In this document: positions 1-15,400 of the stretch, piece by piece
Position numbering within the stretch: position 1 is the first letter of the stretch
How the letters are laid out: every line of letters starts with the position of its first letter
NCBI RefSeq assembly: GCF_037392515.1
Contig: NC_090283.1
Span: 27,296,249 to 27,360,248, forward strand
Direction: 5' to 3'
DNA length: 64,000 nucleotides
DNA from: Haliotis asinina
Taxonomy: Eukaryota; Mollusca; Gastropoda; Lepetellida; Haliotidae
Made by a program: the position numbers and the translations under genes
The notes under the pieces: model-generated
Told to the model about the DNA's origin: nothing
The model's database searches: none
Seen by the model: the letters and a program-made list of their open reading frames with translations, nothing else

Positions 1-294
1 TTGAGTATTGCCCAAAATGCTATTTTCAGCGACAGTTTATTCACTGTTGTGGCACACTCCATGTGCATCACCTGGATGCAATTGTAGGGAATACAGCATT
101 CGGAATCATTCAGGTACAAACCTTTGCGTGGGTAAAAGTTCAAAAGCTATGTGCAAATGTCGACTTTCGTGATTTGGTAAGCTGTGCTTTGATTGGTCAA
201 TCTCAATGGTTATCTGACATGACCTCCTACTAGGTTTTGTTAAACTCAGTAGTGGAGCGTAACGAACAACACTGGGGCCAAGTTTACTTACCTG
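1..294. mobile_element. MULE-like long-TIR MITE, right part (cut by window edge)
   Basis: This stretch matches the right half of the complete element at 30993-31617, including the internal 'attgcccaaaa' and 'gatttggtaagctgtg' blocks and the terminal block 'aggttttgtt..actcagtagtggag.gtaacga'. Its left end lies outside the window. It is more diverged than the copies at 21985 and 30993, so it is an older insertion. It sits in the intron or 3' flank of the Dp gene. No protein is encoded. Confidence 0.75.
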
Positions 295-413
295 CAACTT
301 TAACATAGAGGCTACTTTAGTTGTCCCATCTGCGACACTCCTTGTACAAAAACATTGTGAAAGAGGTATACTTGGCATGACCCATCTCCATGGGAGTATT
401 CACCTGCACTCAC

Positions 414-3400
414 CTATAACATAGGGCTCCAGAGCTTTGGGAACCATGCGGGCAGCTTTCACAATGTCTTGTGATGTACACTGGCCTTTCTCAAGGTTAA
501 ATGCCATTCCCATTCTTTTTAGAACCTCAATGTCATCGTGAATTTCAAATGTGTTATCAAATTTAAACAGGTATTCATATCTGAAATAAGAATAGAATTC
601 AGTCAGAATATCAATATTCACACAGTTAACATATTACCGTATATTACCGTGTCTGTTCTAGGATGCACGACTGCATGATTTGTGCTAATAATGATCAAAT
701 CGCCCCTCATAAAAACAACAGAGCATGAACTATTGTGCATAGTAATTTGCCCCATACATAACTTTAAAAAAACATACGAAAAAAAAGCTTTACATTGACA
801 AGGAATGTCTTTTTAAATCAGAGTCGGCCACAGAGTTAAGTTCGAGTGACAACATGTAAACATAACAGAGTAACGTCCCTATGTTAAAACCACTATCGGC
901 ACTGGGGAAACGAAATTCCATTCATATCAGTATGAAATAGATCGCATTTTTCAATGAAGTTATGATTTGATTAATTAATTGACAACGTTAGACTGTGAAC
1001 TCTAAACATAGTGCATGTGTACAGCGCTTGCAAAACACAGTTTAGTGGATCTGTTTTAGAACATCAGTTCGTTTTAGCTTCATTTTCGAAATCAGATAAT
1101 ATTATGACTTGAAGTTGCAAACAACAAATGAATATGAAATTCTTATTTACAACGGTTTGTGGTAATTTGGCGTGAATAATGTCACGCAAAAGAATGAAAA
1201 TAACTGACATTTTTTGCACAAAATACCACTGAGAAAGCAACAGTGTCAGTCACATCTCCCCTGACCGATACGTCTGCTAAGGAGACATGTGAATTGAAGG
1301 GCGAGCAAAACCCCCAGACTGATCCCGGTACCAACTGACTCTAAAAAAAACCCCCAAACCAAGTGTTTTTCAGAAAAAAATGGTTGAAAGAATGCCCATG
1401 GCTCTCTCAAAATGAGCTTGGTGCTATGATATGTGACTACTGTAGCCAAAATAAAGTGAGCAATAGTTTCACAGGTGGTGGTTGCAATAACTTTCGAGAC
1501 AAAAGGAAGCAATCACCATATGTGAAGTGACAGGAAACAGCTGATTCGATTGCACGACAAATGGTGACCGTACTGGATTGTAACTTTTTAAAAATTGATA
1601 CTGTGTGTAAATAGGTAGATACGGAACTTAATAATGACTAAGGGCAAAATAATTTGAAATAATGAAAACTGTACACTGTGATTTGTATTTTATTGATCAT
1701 GTATAACAAAGTGGCTGTAATCGTTGTAAACTTCCTAGCAGGTGTACCGCCAACCTGTAAGATCGTCCTCACAAGAAACTGACGACCAGAAAAATACTTT
1801 CATGAATTTGTGCCTCATAGATAAGGAGACCCCCTTCTACAGACAACATTCTATGGTGCTTAAAATTCGGTTTATACACGGTAAAATACGGTACATCCAC
1901 AAGGTGAACTTACAATGCAGCACTGAATCTGTGATCCGACAAGCATATGTTCTTTGAGACAAGTTATTACTTAGATTCCCCAAGACTTACTTTTAACAAC
2001 CCAATTTTCACTTATGATCTTCCTAACGTAAAAAGAAAGATGGTGGTATTTTAAGGACACTCACTTGTCATTTGATATGCTGCAATCAATGACTGTCTTT
2101 TTACTTGTATTCACGATGATAAATGGCAGCTGAATTGCAGAATTAGACCCTGGGGGTCCTTGTGTCTTTTCTAACTCCCGATTTCTTTGCACCAAGTTTT
2201 TAAATGCTATTTGCTGAAATAAGAAAACAGCTATATTCAGGTTCTCATGGAATAATTATGAAAGCCTTCAAATAAGTGACTAGACACACAATGTACATGT
2301 AGATATCCTGATAATGTTTCATTCTGAGGAGCTTCATCAGTTAGCCAGATAAAGTATTCAGATTATTCCTCTGTATGAGAAAATAGCTGTTAAAAATGCA
2401 GTCTTTTGCATGCAGTACAAGAGCATTACCACCGTTTTCATTTCAGCACTACAGTTTTTCAGCAGTCAAATGATCCAAAAATAGATTTCATTTTCTGTTA
2501 TTAACATTAAGAATACACAAAATATATGTTCTTAATGGAATATTCATTCACTGTAATTCATGATCAATAATCTTATTTATCAACTGGCATTCAAATGCTT
2601 TTTAAACCAATCCATAATCTTGCATCGTGCGTCTTGTAAATCCCCATTCAAGGGAGACAACTCTGGGTAAGTTTCATGAAAGCAACATGTGAAATGGAAA
2701 CCCCCTGTCACACACACATGGATAGCAATTCTACTGTCAGAATAAAACCCTTCATGCAAACGCTCTCTCTGTTTTCAGGCAAGGAAAGACCTTAATTTTG
2801 GGGGTTCTAAACAATTCAAAACATATTTCAGAACTGGAACAGATTAATCATTTAGGGTCTAAATCGTGCTGACCTGGTGCTGACGTATACTTACTTGTAA
2901 AATAAGTTCTTGCAACTGTTGTGTTTTATGTTTTATCCTTTCTAACCTTCGTTGTTTTTCCATCTGAAAGGAAAGGACCAAAAGTTTTAACATTTTTTTG
3001 TTTAGTCTAATAAAGAGTGTTACTACACAGATAGTTGTCTGATTGTATATGTGATCACCAGAGAAATCAATATGAATAGTACCTGTAAGTAACCATGACC
3101 AGACCAAGCAGTGGTTAACAACATGAGCATCTAGCATACACAATGACATGATAAGGTGACAAATTCAGCTGGAGTCACACTGCTTTCAGTTTGATTTTCA
3201 TAATTTATGAAGGAATTACACAATTCTAAGTTACAATCTTTTTGTAAGAAAGTATGAGTCTTTATACATAATAACTGGTAATAATGCCAATCAGACAAAT
3301 AATCCTTTTTTTTAAATGCTAACATTTATGTTAATTGCAGGTTACATGGATGACCTACTAACTTGTAACAGACAAGACTGTAGAATTGGCTCCAAGGTAA

Positions 3401-6400
3401 TACCTCTAAATTCTGGCATTCCTGAGCTGAGTTGGTAGGCAAGCCTATCCACCGGATTTCTTTCTTCTCTTTAGAAATAATATTCATTGCCATCAAGACA
3501 TTAAGGGCGTCATAGACTCGCCGCCGGATATTCTTCTGATCATATGCCTGTAAAGAAATATAAGCACACATTTCACATACATGTTTAAAAAATACATTCC
3601 CAACAATGCCATGTTTATTGTATATATTAAGCTAATACTGACACTTCAAAGTCTCAGTTCTTTAAAAACCTGTGATGGTACTGGGGTAGAATAGGCCTTA
3701 AGCAGCCCATGCTTGCCATAAAACAACTAACGAGATCAGGTGGTCAGGCTTGCTGACTTGGTTGACACATGTCATCGGTTCCCAAATGCGCAGATAGATG
3801 TTCATGATGTTGATCACTGGATTGTCTGGTCCAGACTCGATTATTTACAGATCGCCGCCACACAGCTGGAATATTGCTGAGTGCAAATCACTCACTCTTT
3901 AAAAACATATTAGTCATCACTATTAACCAGATTCTAATAAAGAGTATGTGGATTTGTTTTACAAAGCACTTGTGTCATTGTGTTAATTTTCAGGACCGGG
4001 TTATAATGATCTTCATCAACCCATGCCTCGTAAGAGGCAACTAACAGGTTTGGGTCGTCAGGCTTGCTGGTTGTATTCCAAAATCATGTTCAAGGTATTA
4101 ATTACTGGACTGACCGGTCTAGGTTCAATTATTCAGAGACTGCCACTGTGTAGCTGGAATATTGCTGAATGCAGCATAAATCTTAACTCACTCACTGTTG
4201 ATTTTCAAGTGACGTTAAAGTATGGAACTTACGAGTGATGAAAAGCAAGAGCATAGATCTATGCAGTTGGGAATTGATGTCAAGTGTCAACAAAGTCAGC
4301 AAGCCTGACCACCCAATCCCATTATCCGCCTTTTATGACAAGCATGGATTACTGAAGACCGATTCTAACCCAGATCTTCACAGGTCTGTAACTAAAGACT
4401 TTCTCTGTGCTAAGATCTTGAATGTCAAAACTTTGTCACTGAAGTGTAAGTGAGTGATTATTGAAGGGTACTAATACTAACGTGCCCTTGTAACTTTGTG
4501 TGAGCATGTGATTTAAGTACTTATTAAAGTCTTATCCTAGAAACACTTACATTAACTTGGTCAGAAGGTGGTAGCGACATGTTGCGTGGGTCTGTGAATT
4601 CTGCCACCAGCTCATCTGCCACTTCATTGTAGGAAGTCACACCTTTCTTCTGCACTTTCTCACAGACTTTCATAGAGAAATGACGCAAACCTTTCCCACC
4701 CTTCTCTCCTTTCTTACCCCGCTTACTGTAACAACAAAACACATCAATGGAGCTTACAACAAACATCAATATCTGCAACATTTCTGACAGGAGTTGACCT
4801 TGTGCTGGACAGAATGTTTCATAGTGTCATCACAGCCAATTTTCAGTATGTCAGTTGCCTTATACTTCACTTGTAATCCATTCAGCATTAACATTTACAT
4901 TTGTTAATACTTTCCCAGGGACCATTATAATATAATTCAAATATAATTTGGACACAGCAGGTTTGAACAATAAAAGATGGTACCTTGAAGAACCAGTCAC
5001 AGATTTGGCTCCCTCAGATAATTTCAGAGAAAAGATTGTCTAAACAGCCCAGATGCACTTTGAAGAAATTGAAGTGTAAGGCAAAAGTGTAAGGGCAAAA
5101 CTAAGACTTTAAACAATACAATTTTCTACATCCACCACTAAATTAGCATGGGCTACAGTATTCATTACATTTTGCACAATGACGCCAGCCAAGTAATGGC
5201 GACAAAAAGCAGCCATATTAAGAACTGTATTTGAATCATTTGAGCAAATTCAGATGTCAACATTGGTAGGAACAGGCAGGTACACTTTCAGCTTCAATAG
5301 CTAAGCAGTTTCTGAAGAGATGATGTTTGATGTTTTAAGAAAATACTTTTTGCAAGAACGCTTGTGCAAGATCAAGGTATGTAAGTCAAATCAAACTCAA
5401 AATAGACATATGACAATCAGGAATGCTGAGTGCAGGAGTGCAGGAGTGCTGAGACACATTTCTTCAACAAATCTACCAAGCTTCACCTTGATGTGGAGAG
5501 AAAGGTAAAAGTGAATAAAGTTAGTATCATGACTAAAGGATTGTGGTATAAAATCACCTGAATTAAGAATATCACTTGCTAAAGACACAGTACTAAAAAA
5601 GTACCAAGATAATGCTGTGAAATGGAACTTACTTATCCCCATAATCAGCTTCTATAGTTATTTCCCCTGCTCCTCGCTTCTTGGCTGACCAGGGTGAGGT
5701 TGGATCAACCTGCATCATATGTCGAGGACTGGACGCTATCATATGTGGTGACCCCTGGTGGTGAAGACACATATACATCAATCAATGACATATCCTGCCT
5801 ATATCTGTTAGATACTTGAGTTTGACAGTTTGGTAATACCTCTGACATGAAGTTCTAGATGATTAGACAATAGATTATTTTTAAACAGTTACGTATGATC
5901 TGGTATTTACCAAGCTACATACATCACAGACTGTGAACCTGGTGTAGGTTGGTGACCAATGATCTTGAAGAACACATAATTATGTTATTACCGGTAAGCA
6001 CACTTCAAATAGAACATTCCGTGTTTCCCATGACACAGAAAATATGTGTGTTTGACTCCTGAAAGAATGTCCATGACTCCTTCTCATGACAAGTCATGAT
6101 GACTCCTAACTTTCTAACCCAACGGCAAACACTGATTGAACTTGACTCCCCAAAACGTGACCATGACTGCCTCTGATGACACCAGGGAGTCATAATGACT
6201 GCTACATTCTTATACCAAGGGCAAACGCTGAGCATTGTGTCACTAAATGTCATTTGGAGAAGACAGATACAAATTTGGGAATAACACCTGACCTCTCATC
6301 AAGTAAAATCACACCAGCAGTAGGGGTGAAACGGTATGCTCTTACCAGGGTATGGCACGTATTACAATACAAAGCCTTCAAGTCAGTCTGTTTCACATGA

Positions 6401-9400
6401 AACATGATCATAATGCAGAAAACTGACAAGACCCAAACCTAGATAGACTTTGACTACTGTTCATTATTGAACAGGTTTAAATAGGATGACAAAATGATGG
6501 CATGAAAAAGGAAAATACTGGATGTACTGCATTACGGTACATCGAACTGAAGGCAAAAAACTACGTTCTACTAATACCGCAGTATACCACTTCACACTTG
6601 CATACCTGTTCCATAAAATCATTTTGTTCAAAGACCGTGTGAAATTACAGCATTTTGTAATCTGACTGTCATTAGTTATTGACACTGAAAACAATAAGAC
6701 TACTTCACGGAACGAAGCCATAGTAGACATCGCATGAACCATGATGACGTTCACATGTATCATCTTGAACATTTGCAACTGTTCCAGCATGTTATCATGA
6801 ACTTAAACTTTAATGAGTGAGATGATATGATTTTACACCCCTTTTAGAAACAGTACTTCTCAAATACCATGGTGGTGGACACCAGAAATTAAACTTAACA
6901 CTTAGTGCGCATGTTGGGAACTGAGCCAGGGTTCTCAGTGTGATGAGCGAACACTTCATTCTTTAACATAACGACATATAGTATGGATTTACGTCTTTAT
7001 TTGTTACAACCCAATGCTTGTAGGCTACTTCTTGCACTTCATCAGGTGAATGACAGAACAGAACAGAACAGAAACATGTTGTAAATAATAAAGAAGTTGT
7101 AAATGCATACCATACTGTGTTACGTTACCTTGAATCTTCTGAATTATTCTCTACGCTGACCCCAACAATAATAGTATCATTCTTACTTGTGCATTGATGG
7201 CTTTAGGAAGCAATTGTGGCTCTACTTTGTAAGGTGACATCTTGGCTGGTGAGGCGATGGGCACAGCAACAAGTATGGCTGAAAACAAAGAATGCATTAT
7301 AACGTGAATCTTTATATTGGTTAAATCAAAATAAAAGTTTAAATTCACTTTCAATATTCACTAAGAAGACAGTAATTCAAAAGGCTGAGGACTGCATTTT
7401 TCTATGGTTAATATCAGCAACATAATATGATGTCTGCATACAAACAATTTTCAGATGGATGACAGAGCAAACAATATTTCTTGAGATTTTTCCCCCATAA
7501 TTCATCAGCTACCCAGACAGAAACTATCCTTCTGCAAGTATTTCAGTCTTGACCTTTAATTGCAACAACAACTTCTGAAATACATACGTGTTTTATGGTC
7601 TTTGAATCCGCGCAATTCACCATGTGAATCAATGATGCCAGTCTGAAACAAAGATAAATTCATACTCAATATGTTCACACTGGCAAAAGCTCACTTGGGT
7701 TTCACTAATCAAATCAAATCAAATCAACTCATCTATGGTGAATAAACACTTCTGAAATGTCTTGTAAGGGAAAGTACAGAATAATTAATTTAATTGTGAC
7801 TGAAGCTGGACTGGCAAACAACTGTAAATTAAAAAGTTCAAGTGTTCAATACAATGTTTTCCCTGACACTGACAGACAAACTGCATCAAACATGCAGTGA
7901 ACGTAAAAGCTTGTGTATTTGTTGATGCAATGCTAATGGACAATCTAAGCATGTAATTTGCTGTTGTTTATATGCACAGATGATAATAGGAAACAGGTGC
8001 TGAATCTTGCTGACACCAATGAATTGGCAGCATCCTGAATACACTTTTGAGCACTGGGGGATGGATGATGGATCAGACAGACCAGATGCTGACAATGTGA
8101 GCAGTAGAGCTGTGCCGATATATCGTAGTATCGATAATTGCGATACTTTATTGAATGATAAATGTATCAATACTTTTTTTCGCATCATGATACGCATGGC
8201 TGACCTTACAAATTGTTAATTTTCATTAGAAATCAACCGTTATGTCACAATTTACACCCTTACTTCATATCAAAATGTATGTTTTAAAGAAAATAACTAA
8301 AGATAGCATATCGTGATGTCAGTTGAATCGTATTGTATCTTTTCAAGATATTGCAATACGTATCGCATCGTGAATTTTCTGTATCGTCACACCTCTAATG
8401 AGCAGCACACAATTCATCAAATGAGCACAGAGAGATTAGCGGTCAACAATATGAGCAGCATCATAAACTATCTGGAAATGGAGACGGAACAAATTGATCA
8501 AGCTGGAACACCCACAGTTCCAGCTCACCATGAATCACTACAGAACATACTAAGCATAGAAAATGTGTTCAGCCTATTCCTCAGAGAAATACAAGACCTA
8601 ACCCTCTCAAGGTATAAAGCCCACTGGTATTACATCTGAAGCGAGAGTAGGGTCAGACACTGTTCTTAGCAGTATTCCATTTATACCACAGCATACCAGC
8701 AAACTTCAGTGAGTGAGTGTGTGTGTGAGTGTGTGAGTGTGTGAGTGAATTTAGTTTTACGTCACTTCTAGCAGTATTCCAGCAATATCAAAGATGGGAC
8801 ACTAGGAATGGGTTTTGCACATTGTATCCATGTGGAGAATCGAACTGGATCTTAGGCATGACAAACACTTCACCCACTAGATTATGCAGGGAACCTTCAG
8901 TCAAAGCAAGGGCTATTGATGGTGAGTAAATGACTCTGCATCTTGTTTACATTTCCACTGCAAGAAATACAGTATTTCTAGGTGGTTCAGAGAATAGGGC
9001 TCAGATGACATTAACAGCAGCTGCAGGGACGCCTGCAAGCATGACCAGACGTCCTTAAAAATGTCACTCTGAAGACAATTTCAAGCTCCTTATTCAAAAA
9101 TTAGGGTGATCTAGTGTATAAATAACAGAACAGTATAATCTGTCAAGTAGGCTGACAAGCAATGACAATGATATCTGTTATCAAAACTCAGATTACTGTA
9201 TTATCGATTCACCAATTGAGTACTTGATGTCAGAGCTCTTGTGGTGAGTACTTCAGCCAGCGATCAGATGGAGCCATGGCAGATCATAATAGTTTGTCAT
9301 TCAAATGTAGCCTCACATGATACACAAAATATGACAGACAAGGTCGATAGAAGGGTGTACACGTTAATGTAAAAAAGACCCAAGTTATAATGAAAAACAT

Positions 9401-12400
9401 GATTTGACATGTGAATAAAGGTAAAACTAAGGCTGTCACAATCTGTACAAATAAATAGCCAGGGACAGAAACAGCACCAACTTCAAAAACCAAACCAACG
9501 TCACAAATACAAACAAATTTACTAACAAACATTTCAAATCATGACTTTGAAAACAAACGACCTAATGTATACACCTGTTATCAGTATGATCAAGGAAATT
9601 TTCGACAACTTCCAAAACATAACATAAAATGTTATATTATAACAATCAAATCATCACATGATCAGTTCATTAACAACACAATGCCAATAAACATTCAAAA
9701 TGATGAGCTGTCAAATAACAAAAATAGAAAACAAAAACATGCCATATTCAAAATATCTACCTCTAAAGAGACATTTGGTAGAAACACACAAACCTCAAAA
9801 ATCCTCCAAAATCCCCCAAACCCCACAGCTACTGTCCATGTGCTATGAACACCAAACAGCTTGTTGTCCAATGCATATGACATCTACTACTTCCACAAAC
9901 CAAGATGAAGGCCAAGTACACACAACAAGCAAGCCACCCCAAGTTGACCCGACAGTCTCGCCTTCATTTTAGGGCTTTCTTATTATAATCAGTGACAGGT
10001 GTTTCTCGCTTGGCCCAGTCACTCACCGCCTCTGTGACCCCAGTTTATGTGTGATGGAATGAACAAAGAGACACCAGTCAGCTTTCAAAAGAACCACAGC
10101 TATAGCATTGGTTACTAGCTGTCGGCTGGAAATTCCCCTACTATGCTTGTTGAATCTCGGCAACAGAGACCAATGATCAACCCAATTCTTATTGATTGGC
10201 CATACCTTGAGTTATATTTCACCCACTCTAAAATGCTTAGATTCTAGGATGGGCAGTGGCTTTGCTTTTATATCATTTCTGGATAAAACACTGGCTTCAC
10301 TTTAAGTACAGTGCATCATTTCCCAAGTAAAGAGAGTTCTGTTTGTATTGGCCTCATTAGATAAGTCAGCCGAGAGACATTTTATACCACTGACATCAAG
10401 CACATGGTAAATCAACAGGTTTCAAAAGCAAACATCTATGCATACATTTTACACCTTAGTAACCGAACAGCAGCAAAGCATGTTATTACAAACCACTGAA
10501 TATTTTCTCATTCTAAAACATACCAAAAACATCCAAGATGAAACCTTTTATAACAGGTCCCTATTTTCAACAATAGGACCTAAAGCTTCAGATACTATAA
10601 CAGAATCCCATGGAAAAGCATTTATCAAAATAGAAAATGTCCTGCTGCATAGAAGATAGGAACATTTTGGGAGCAACAGAGACTGACAAACACTAAACAC
10701 TTAGCTGTCATTCAATGTCTGCATGTCTGAAATCCTATCCTTGCCCAATATTAAGCATGGCCTCCTAACTCATCACTCACTTTCAGCATACATCACCATA
10801 AAAAATGACAAGGAGCACTGATATTCACTTGCAAATGTCATTCCTTCTGCAAACACATGGTTTCCAACAACCAACTCACTCTGGTTGAATAAACACCCTT
10901 AGAAGTTCAAAACGTCATCTTAGCTTGTTCAGGGAAGACCTTTTTCTTTTATCTTTGTCATATGAATACACCAAACATGCACATATTTACATCCACAAAT
11001 GAAACAAAATCACATTCTTCTTCATCACCATGTGTATCCATCCATCCACGCTCATACCCACGACAACTTTCAAACAGAGCCTGTAAGTTGTCAAGAGGTA
11101 ACACAAAAGCAGATTCCAGATTCAACAAACCCAGAAAACATTTCAATTTCAAAATCTACATCCTACCTACCCTTCAAGCAAGAATCCAACTAACAGACTA
11201 CAGTGAGATTTTCCTTCCAGTCTTCCACGTTGTTCCTACTAGTCGAGTGAGTGGCAAGCTATGTAATTAGGTGCAAGTGCCATTAGCAGTATTTGTGTTG
11301 ATAAGCCCCGTCCAGATGAGCTCAGCAGTCACAGAAGCAACTCTCTCCATTGTCTGCTCCAGCATCCGTCATGCTCTATGGCCTGGTGATGATCCACACC
11401 AAACAATACCACTCTCCAGTCAAGCTGGCTTAGGACACACCAATTGCACTAAAAGTTGTTGGGCGAGATTGGGGTGTGGGATTAGTGTTAACTAGCCATA
11501 GTAAATTGGTGTTTTAGGCCAGCCAATTAGGGAGTATAGTGAACTGTTGTTTCAAGTCCTTTTGCCAATTTTCAAATCTTGAACATATTTTCTCCCTCCC
11601 CGACATACTTCAAATTCACTGGTGAGGATGTTCTGGAGCATTTTAATTAATTATAAGACCTTCAGGAAGTACTGACTACCTGTGGAGTTAATTGTCTTCT
11701 TCTTTCTTGTTACTACGTGGTAACACTGTTGATTGATTTAGTCCTTGCATCTTTTAACCTAAGACTTTGTCCGAGACTTTAGCCACTGCTCCAAACTCAC
11801 ATTTTTCAATTTGGTCTTGTGAGCTTAGGCAATAACAGTCAATAACATACTAACACTAAAATCTGACAAAGATGCTGTAAGCAATGCACAGACTAGTTGT
11901 CTCAAAACTTTTAGTACAGAGTGTAATATTTCCCATTTTAACATTCACATACATAAACACGAGCTTTTTACTTTCCCGAGTAGGTGTAAAATACATGCAA
12001 CCCATTATATATCACTCATCTAAAGATACAGATATAGAATGAGATTGTTATGTTATGATTCTTAAAGTTTTATTCCAATAAATATTTTCTTTAATTCTAA
12101 ATTAAATCTGAAATATCAGTGTACAATTCGATGACTATCCAGAGGATTTTGACAAGAGTTAGTGGAGCCATACAATCAATGTGAAGAAAACATATACATG
12201 TAACTTCAAACACTTTCTCACAATGTACCTATGTTCTTAACGAGAATCAATGATTTGATTACTTGTGTGGACTTTGTGTATACTGTCCAGACATGTAACA
12301 GAAGAAAATTGTGAAACGTGATGGAAGATTATGAAATGATGCTAAAACACAAAACAAATGTAAATGAAAATAATCCTGTATCTTTGTGATCTTGCATTTT

Positions 12401-15400
12401 GAAATTATACACACATATGAAAGCATGTGATGTGTATAACACGGAACAAATGATACAAACTGTTTGGGATCACTTGATATAGCTAGCACTGTAAAGTGCA
12501 ATTTTGTGATACATATTGTGGAAAGAATAATGCTCAAGTTACTAACATAACCATAATACTGTGCCCCCTTTATTGTTTAACCTGAGCAACTATAAAGAAT
12601 AAGCACAGACAGTCCTAAGCCTCGTTTAGCCATTTATCAATACAGGTTTTTCAAAGAAACATGCATGTGACTTTTCCATAAATGCTAACAAATTAAGCCA
12701 GTCAGCACTGGTCGTTTTAATGCAGAAACCTCCGTTTTCACGAAAAAAAATAATAATAAAAACATTCACAAAATATTTTTTGTGCATGTTTTGGATACAC
12801 AGATTCTGACCTATTTTATTTTAAAAAGTATCTCTAAACAGCAACATATAAAACAAATACATATCCCACACCACAATGAACTATCACATATCCTACTTCT
12901 GATTTTAAAATTAGGTTTTCTAAGACTGATAATAAAAACATGTAAAACAATTATTATGTCTGCAAACTACAATGAGAGCATAATGTACACATTGCAAAAC
13001 TACTCTTTCATAGGTCCATGAAACAGTTAATGCCTTCACACTAGCCTAAGGACCAATGGCCCCTGTTCCTCCCAAATGCCCAGTCTTAACAATGCAGAGG
13101 CCCTATTTCCCTGTTTTGGGTGACTGGCCCCTTGTAAACATTCCCTGCTTATCAACACAGGTTGGTCTCATCCACACACACTAGATCAGGTTCTTTGTGT
13201 GAGATGATTTATACAGGACAATAAAGCTGGATCCAGCCTGGGACCAACCATAACCTGATGTAACTGGTGTGGTCAACAGTTCATCCACAACTGGATCTGA
13301 CAAACAAACTTCCAATGCCCCATCATCCTGTTTGAAGAAAAGGGGCTGTCTGTGTAATACATTCTTTCAAATCTTTGTTTGAATGTTCTGGAATCCTAAC
13401 TTTTCAGCTAAGCCAACTGTTATTGGTGATGAAAAAACGATGGTTGTCTTTCAGAACCTTTTCACTTGATTAACATTTTACAACCGTACAGGTTTGTCCA
13501 TTAACCAACCATGGATGAGTAATTACTTGGAAAAGCAAGTGACCACTGGTCTAGCACAAGATGACCCATTCTTAAGGTGTCCCTCTGGAGGAGAAGAAGT
13601 GTTCAGATGGGCCTTATTTCTGAGACTGAATACATACTGCATAAATGAGTTGTCTTGAATTGGGGAATTTAATTCAGACTGCATTATCAGTTGTGTCAAA
13701 TCTGTGATAACTCAAGTAAACAAGTTTCATTCAGCTTCAACACAACAGTATTTGACAGTAAATCATTGATGGCAATGCTATATCACAACAAATTTAACAC
13801 ATATCAACTGTAGTAACTCACTGCCACCGAAACTTTTACAATAAAACAGTTTTCAATAAATTCCAACTTGTGCTATCAAGGACCTTGTAATCTCTAAAAG
13901 CTGATGTATATTCATGGTTTTACCTCTAATCATAAGCACAGAGCTGGTGGGGACCCCAATTATTACTTCTAGGGGTCCTTGCAGGCTATGCAAGGTGCTG
14001 GAAAGTAACAATTAGGAGAACTGTATGTTTCGATAACTCTTACAGCCTGGAATGAATCACAGATCATATGGACTGGTGGGAGAAATAATGCACGGAACTG
14101 CCCTGAAAGAAACAACCAAACTCTGAGTAAAGTGACAGATGTGTTGTGGGTACAAATAATAATATTTCGTATCCCTCTAGACAGTGAATTGTGTTTCTGC
14201 ATGTTATTCTCTACATTTGTGAGTACTGGATGCACACTTGCACGTTGTGTAAAGCCATGCACAATATTTTCAATGAAAAGATAACCAAGTCAGAACTGTC
14301 AAACTTCAAAACTCCAAATTTAACACTGCACTGAGAGAGTTCACAGTTTGTGGAGGCAATCCTTTGCTCCTTGACTCTGTTCAAGGGCAATAGTCTGTAG
14401 TCACGAATGTCTGTTCAAATAGATTACATTCTCCTAATCCGGGGACTCATATTTCATCCATAAACCAGACTCATTAGCTAACTGACAATGCAGAAGTAAT
14501 GGCAGCCTCTAATTAAATAGATTTGTCTGACAAAGACTGTTCTTGCCCTGGTAATATGGACACATCTGATTGTGACACATGTAACAAGTTCAACCACAAA
14601 AGAAAAACTTGTTATTCAATACAGGCTGTAGTGCTATACGTTTCATCTGGAAACAATAACTCTAAGCTTTCAAAAGCTTGTTGCTGAAAGAACCAAAGCC
14701 TATGTCCACTACACCAGCGGCAGCTCATAAAGTGTAAGAACAGAATAAAATATAATGTTCTTGAACAAACATTAGTTCTCAAGTGATGCCTTCAGCATAG
14801 CTGGCTCCTTGACAATCAGGGCACCCTAGATGGCAACCTGGGTAGGTTGTTTAGTCTAATACCATTCCAGTTTTGTGAAATTCTTCCATTTTTTTCTGCT
14901 TCATTGGGAACTTTGTGAGGAATTTGTGCATGGGCAAGAGAAAGTCGCTATCTGGTCAAAAGCAAAATTAACCTGTGCTTGACAGCTAACCAACACAAAC
15001 GAGGAATCAATAAAGACTGACCACTGAAACCTGTTTTACCGGAACACTGCGGGCCTATTCTTTCCTTGACCCTTAGTGGATTGTTTTCATTCTGAAAGTT
15101 ACTGCCAGTGTATTGTGAATCACGAACAATCTCAAATGCATGCTGTTGTCAGATGAAAGGTTGTACTGATGTGATCTATCATCTCATGATCTGATGTCCA
15201 CTGATCTGTGCAGCAGTATTGAGCACTATGGCCTGATTTTAATGAGACAGGAATTACAAATAACTTCACTTCATAAACACTTTAGCCCAGCAAGCATAGT
15301 CAGTCAAAACATGCAGGAAGTAAAGTTCAGTTTAGTTACTGTTCAGAATGGCCGAGTCAGCAACTTTCAACAAATGTCAGCTTACTAGACAGTCCAATAG

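Noticed and set aside
292-369. A possible further TFDP exon in phase with exon 414-580, with a GTAAG donor
   Set aside because: The intron would be only 44 bp with a poor pyrimidine tract, the peptide does not resemble the DP tail, and the donor lies in a MITE terminus.
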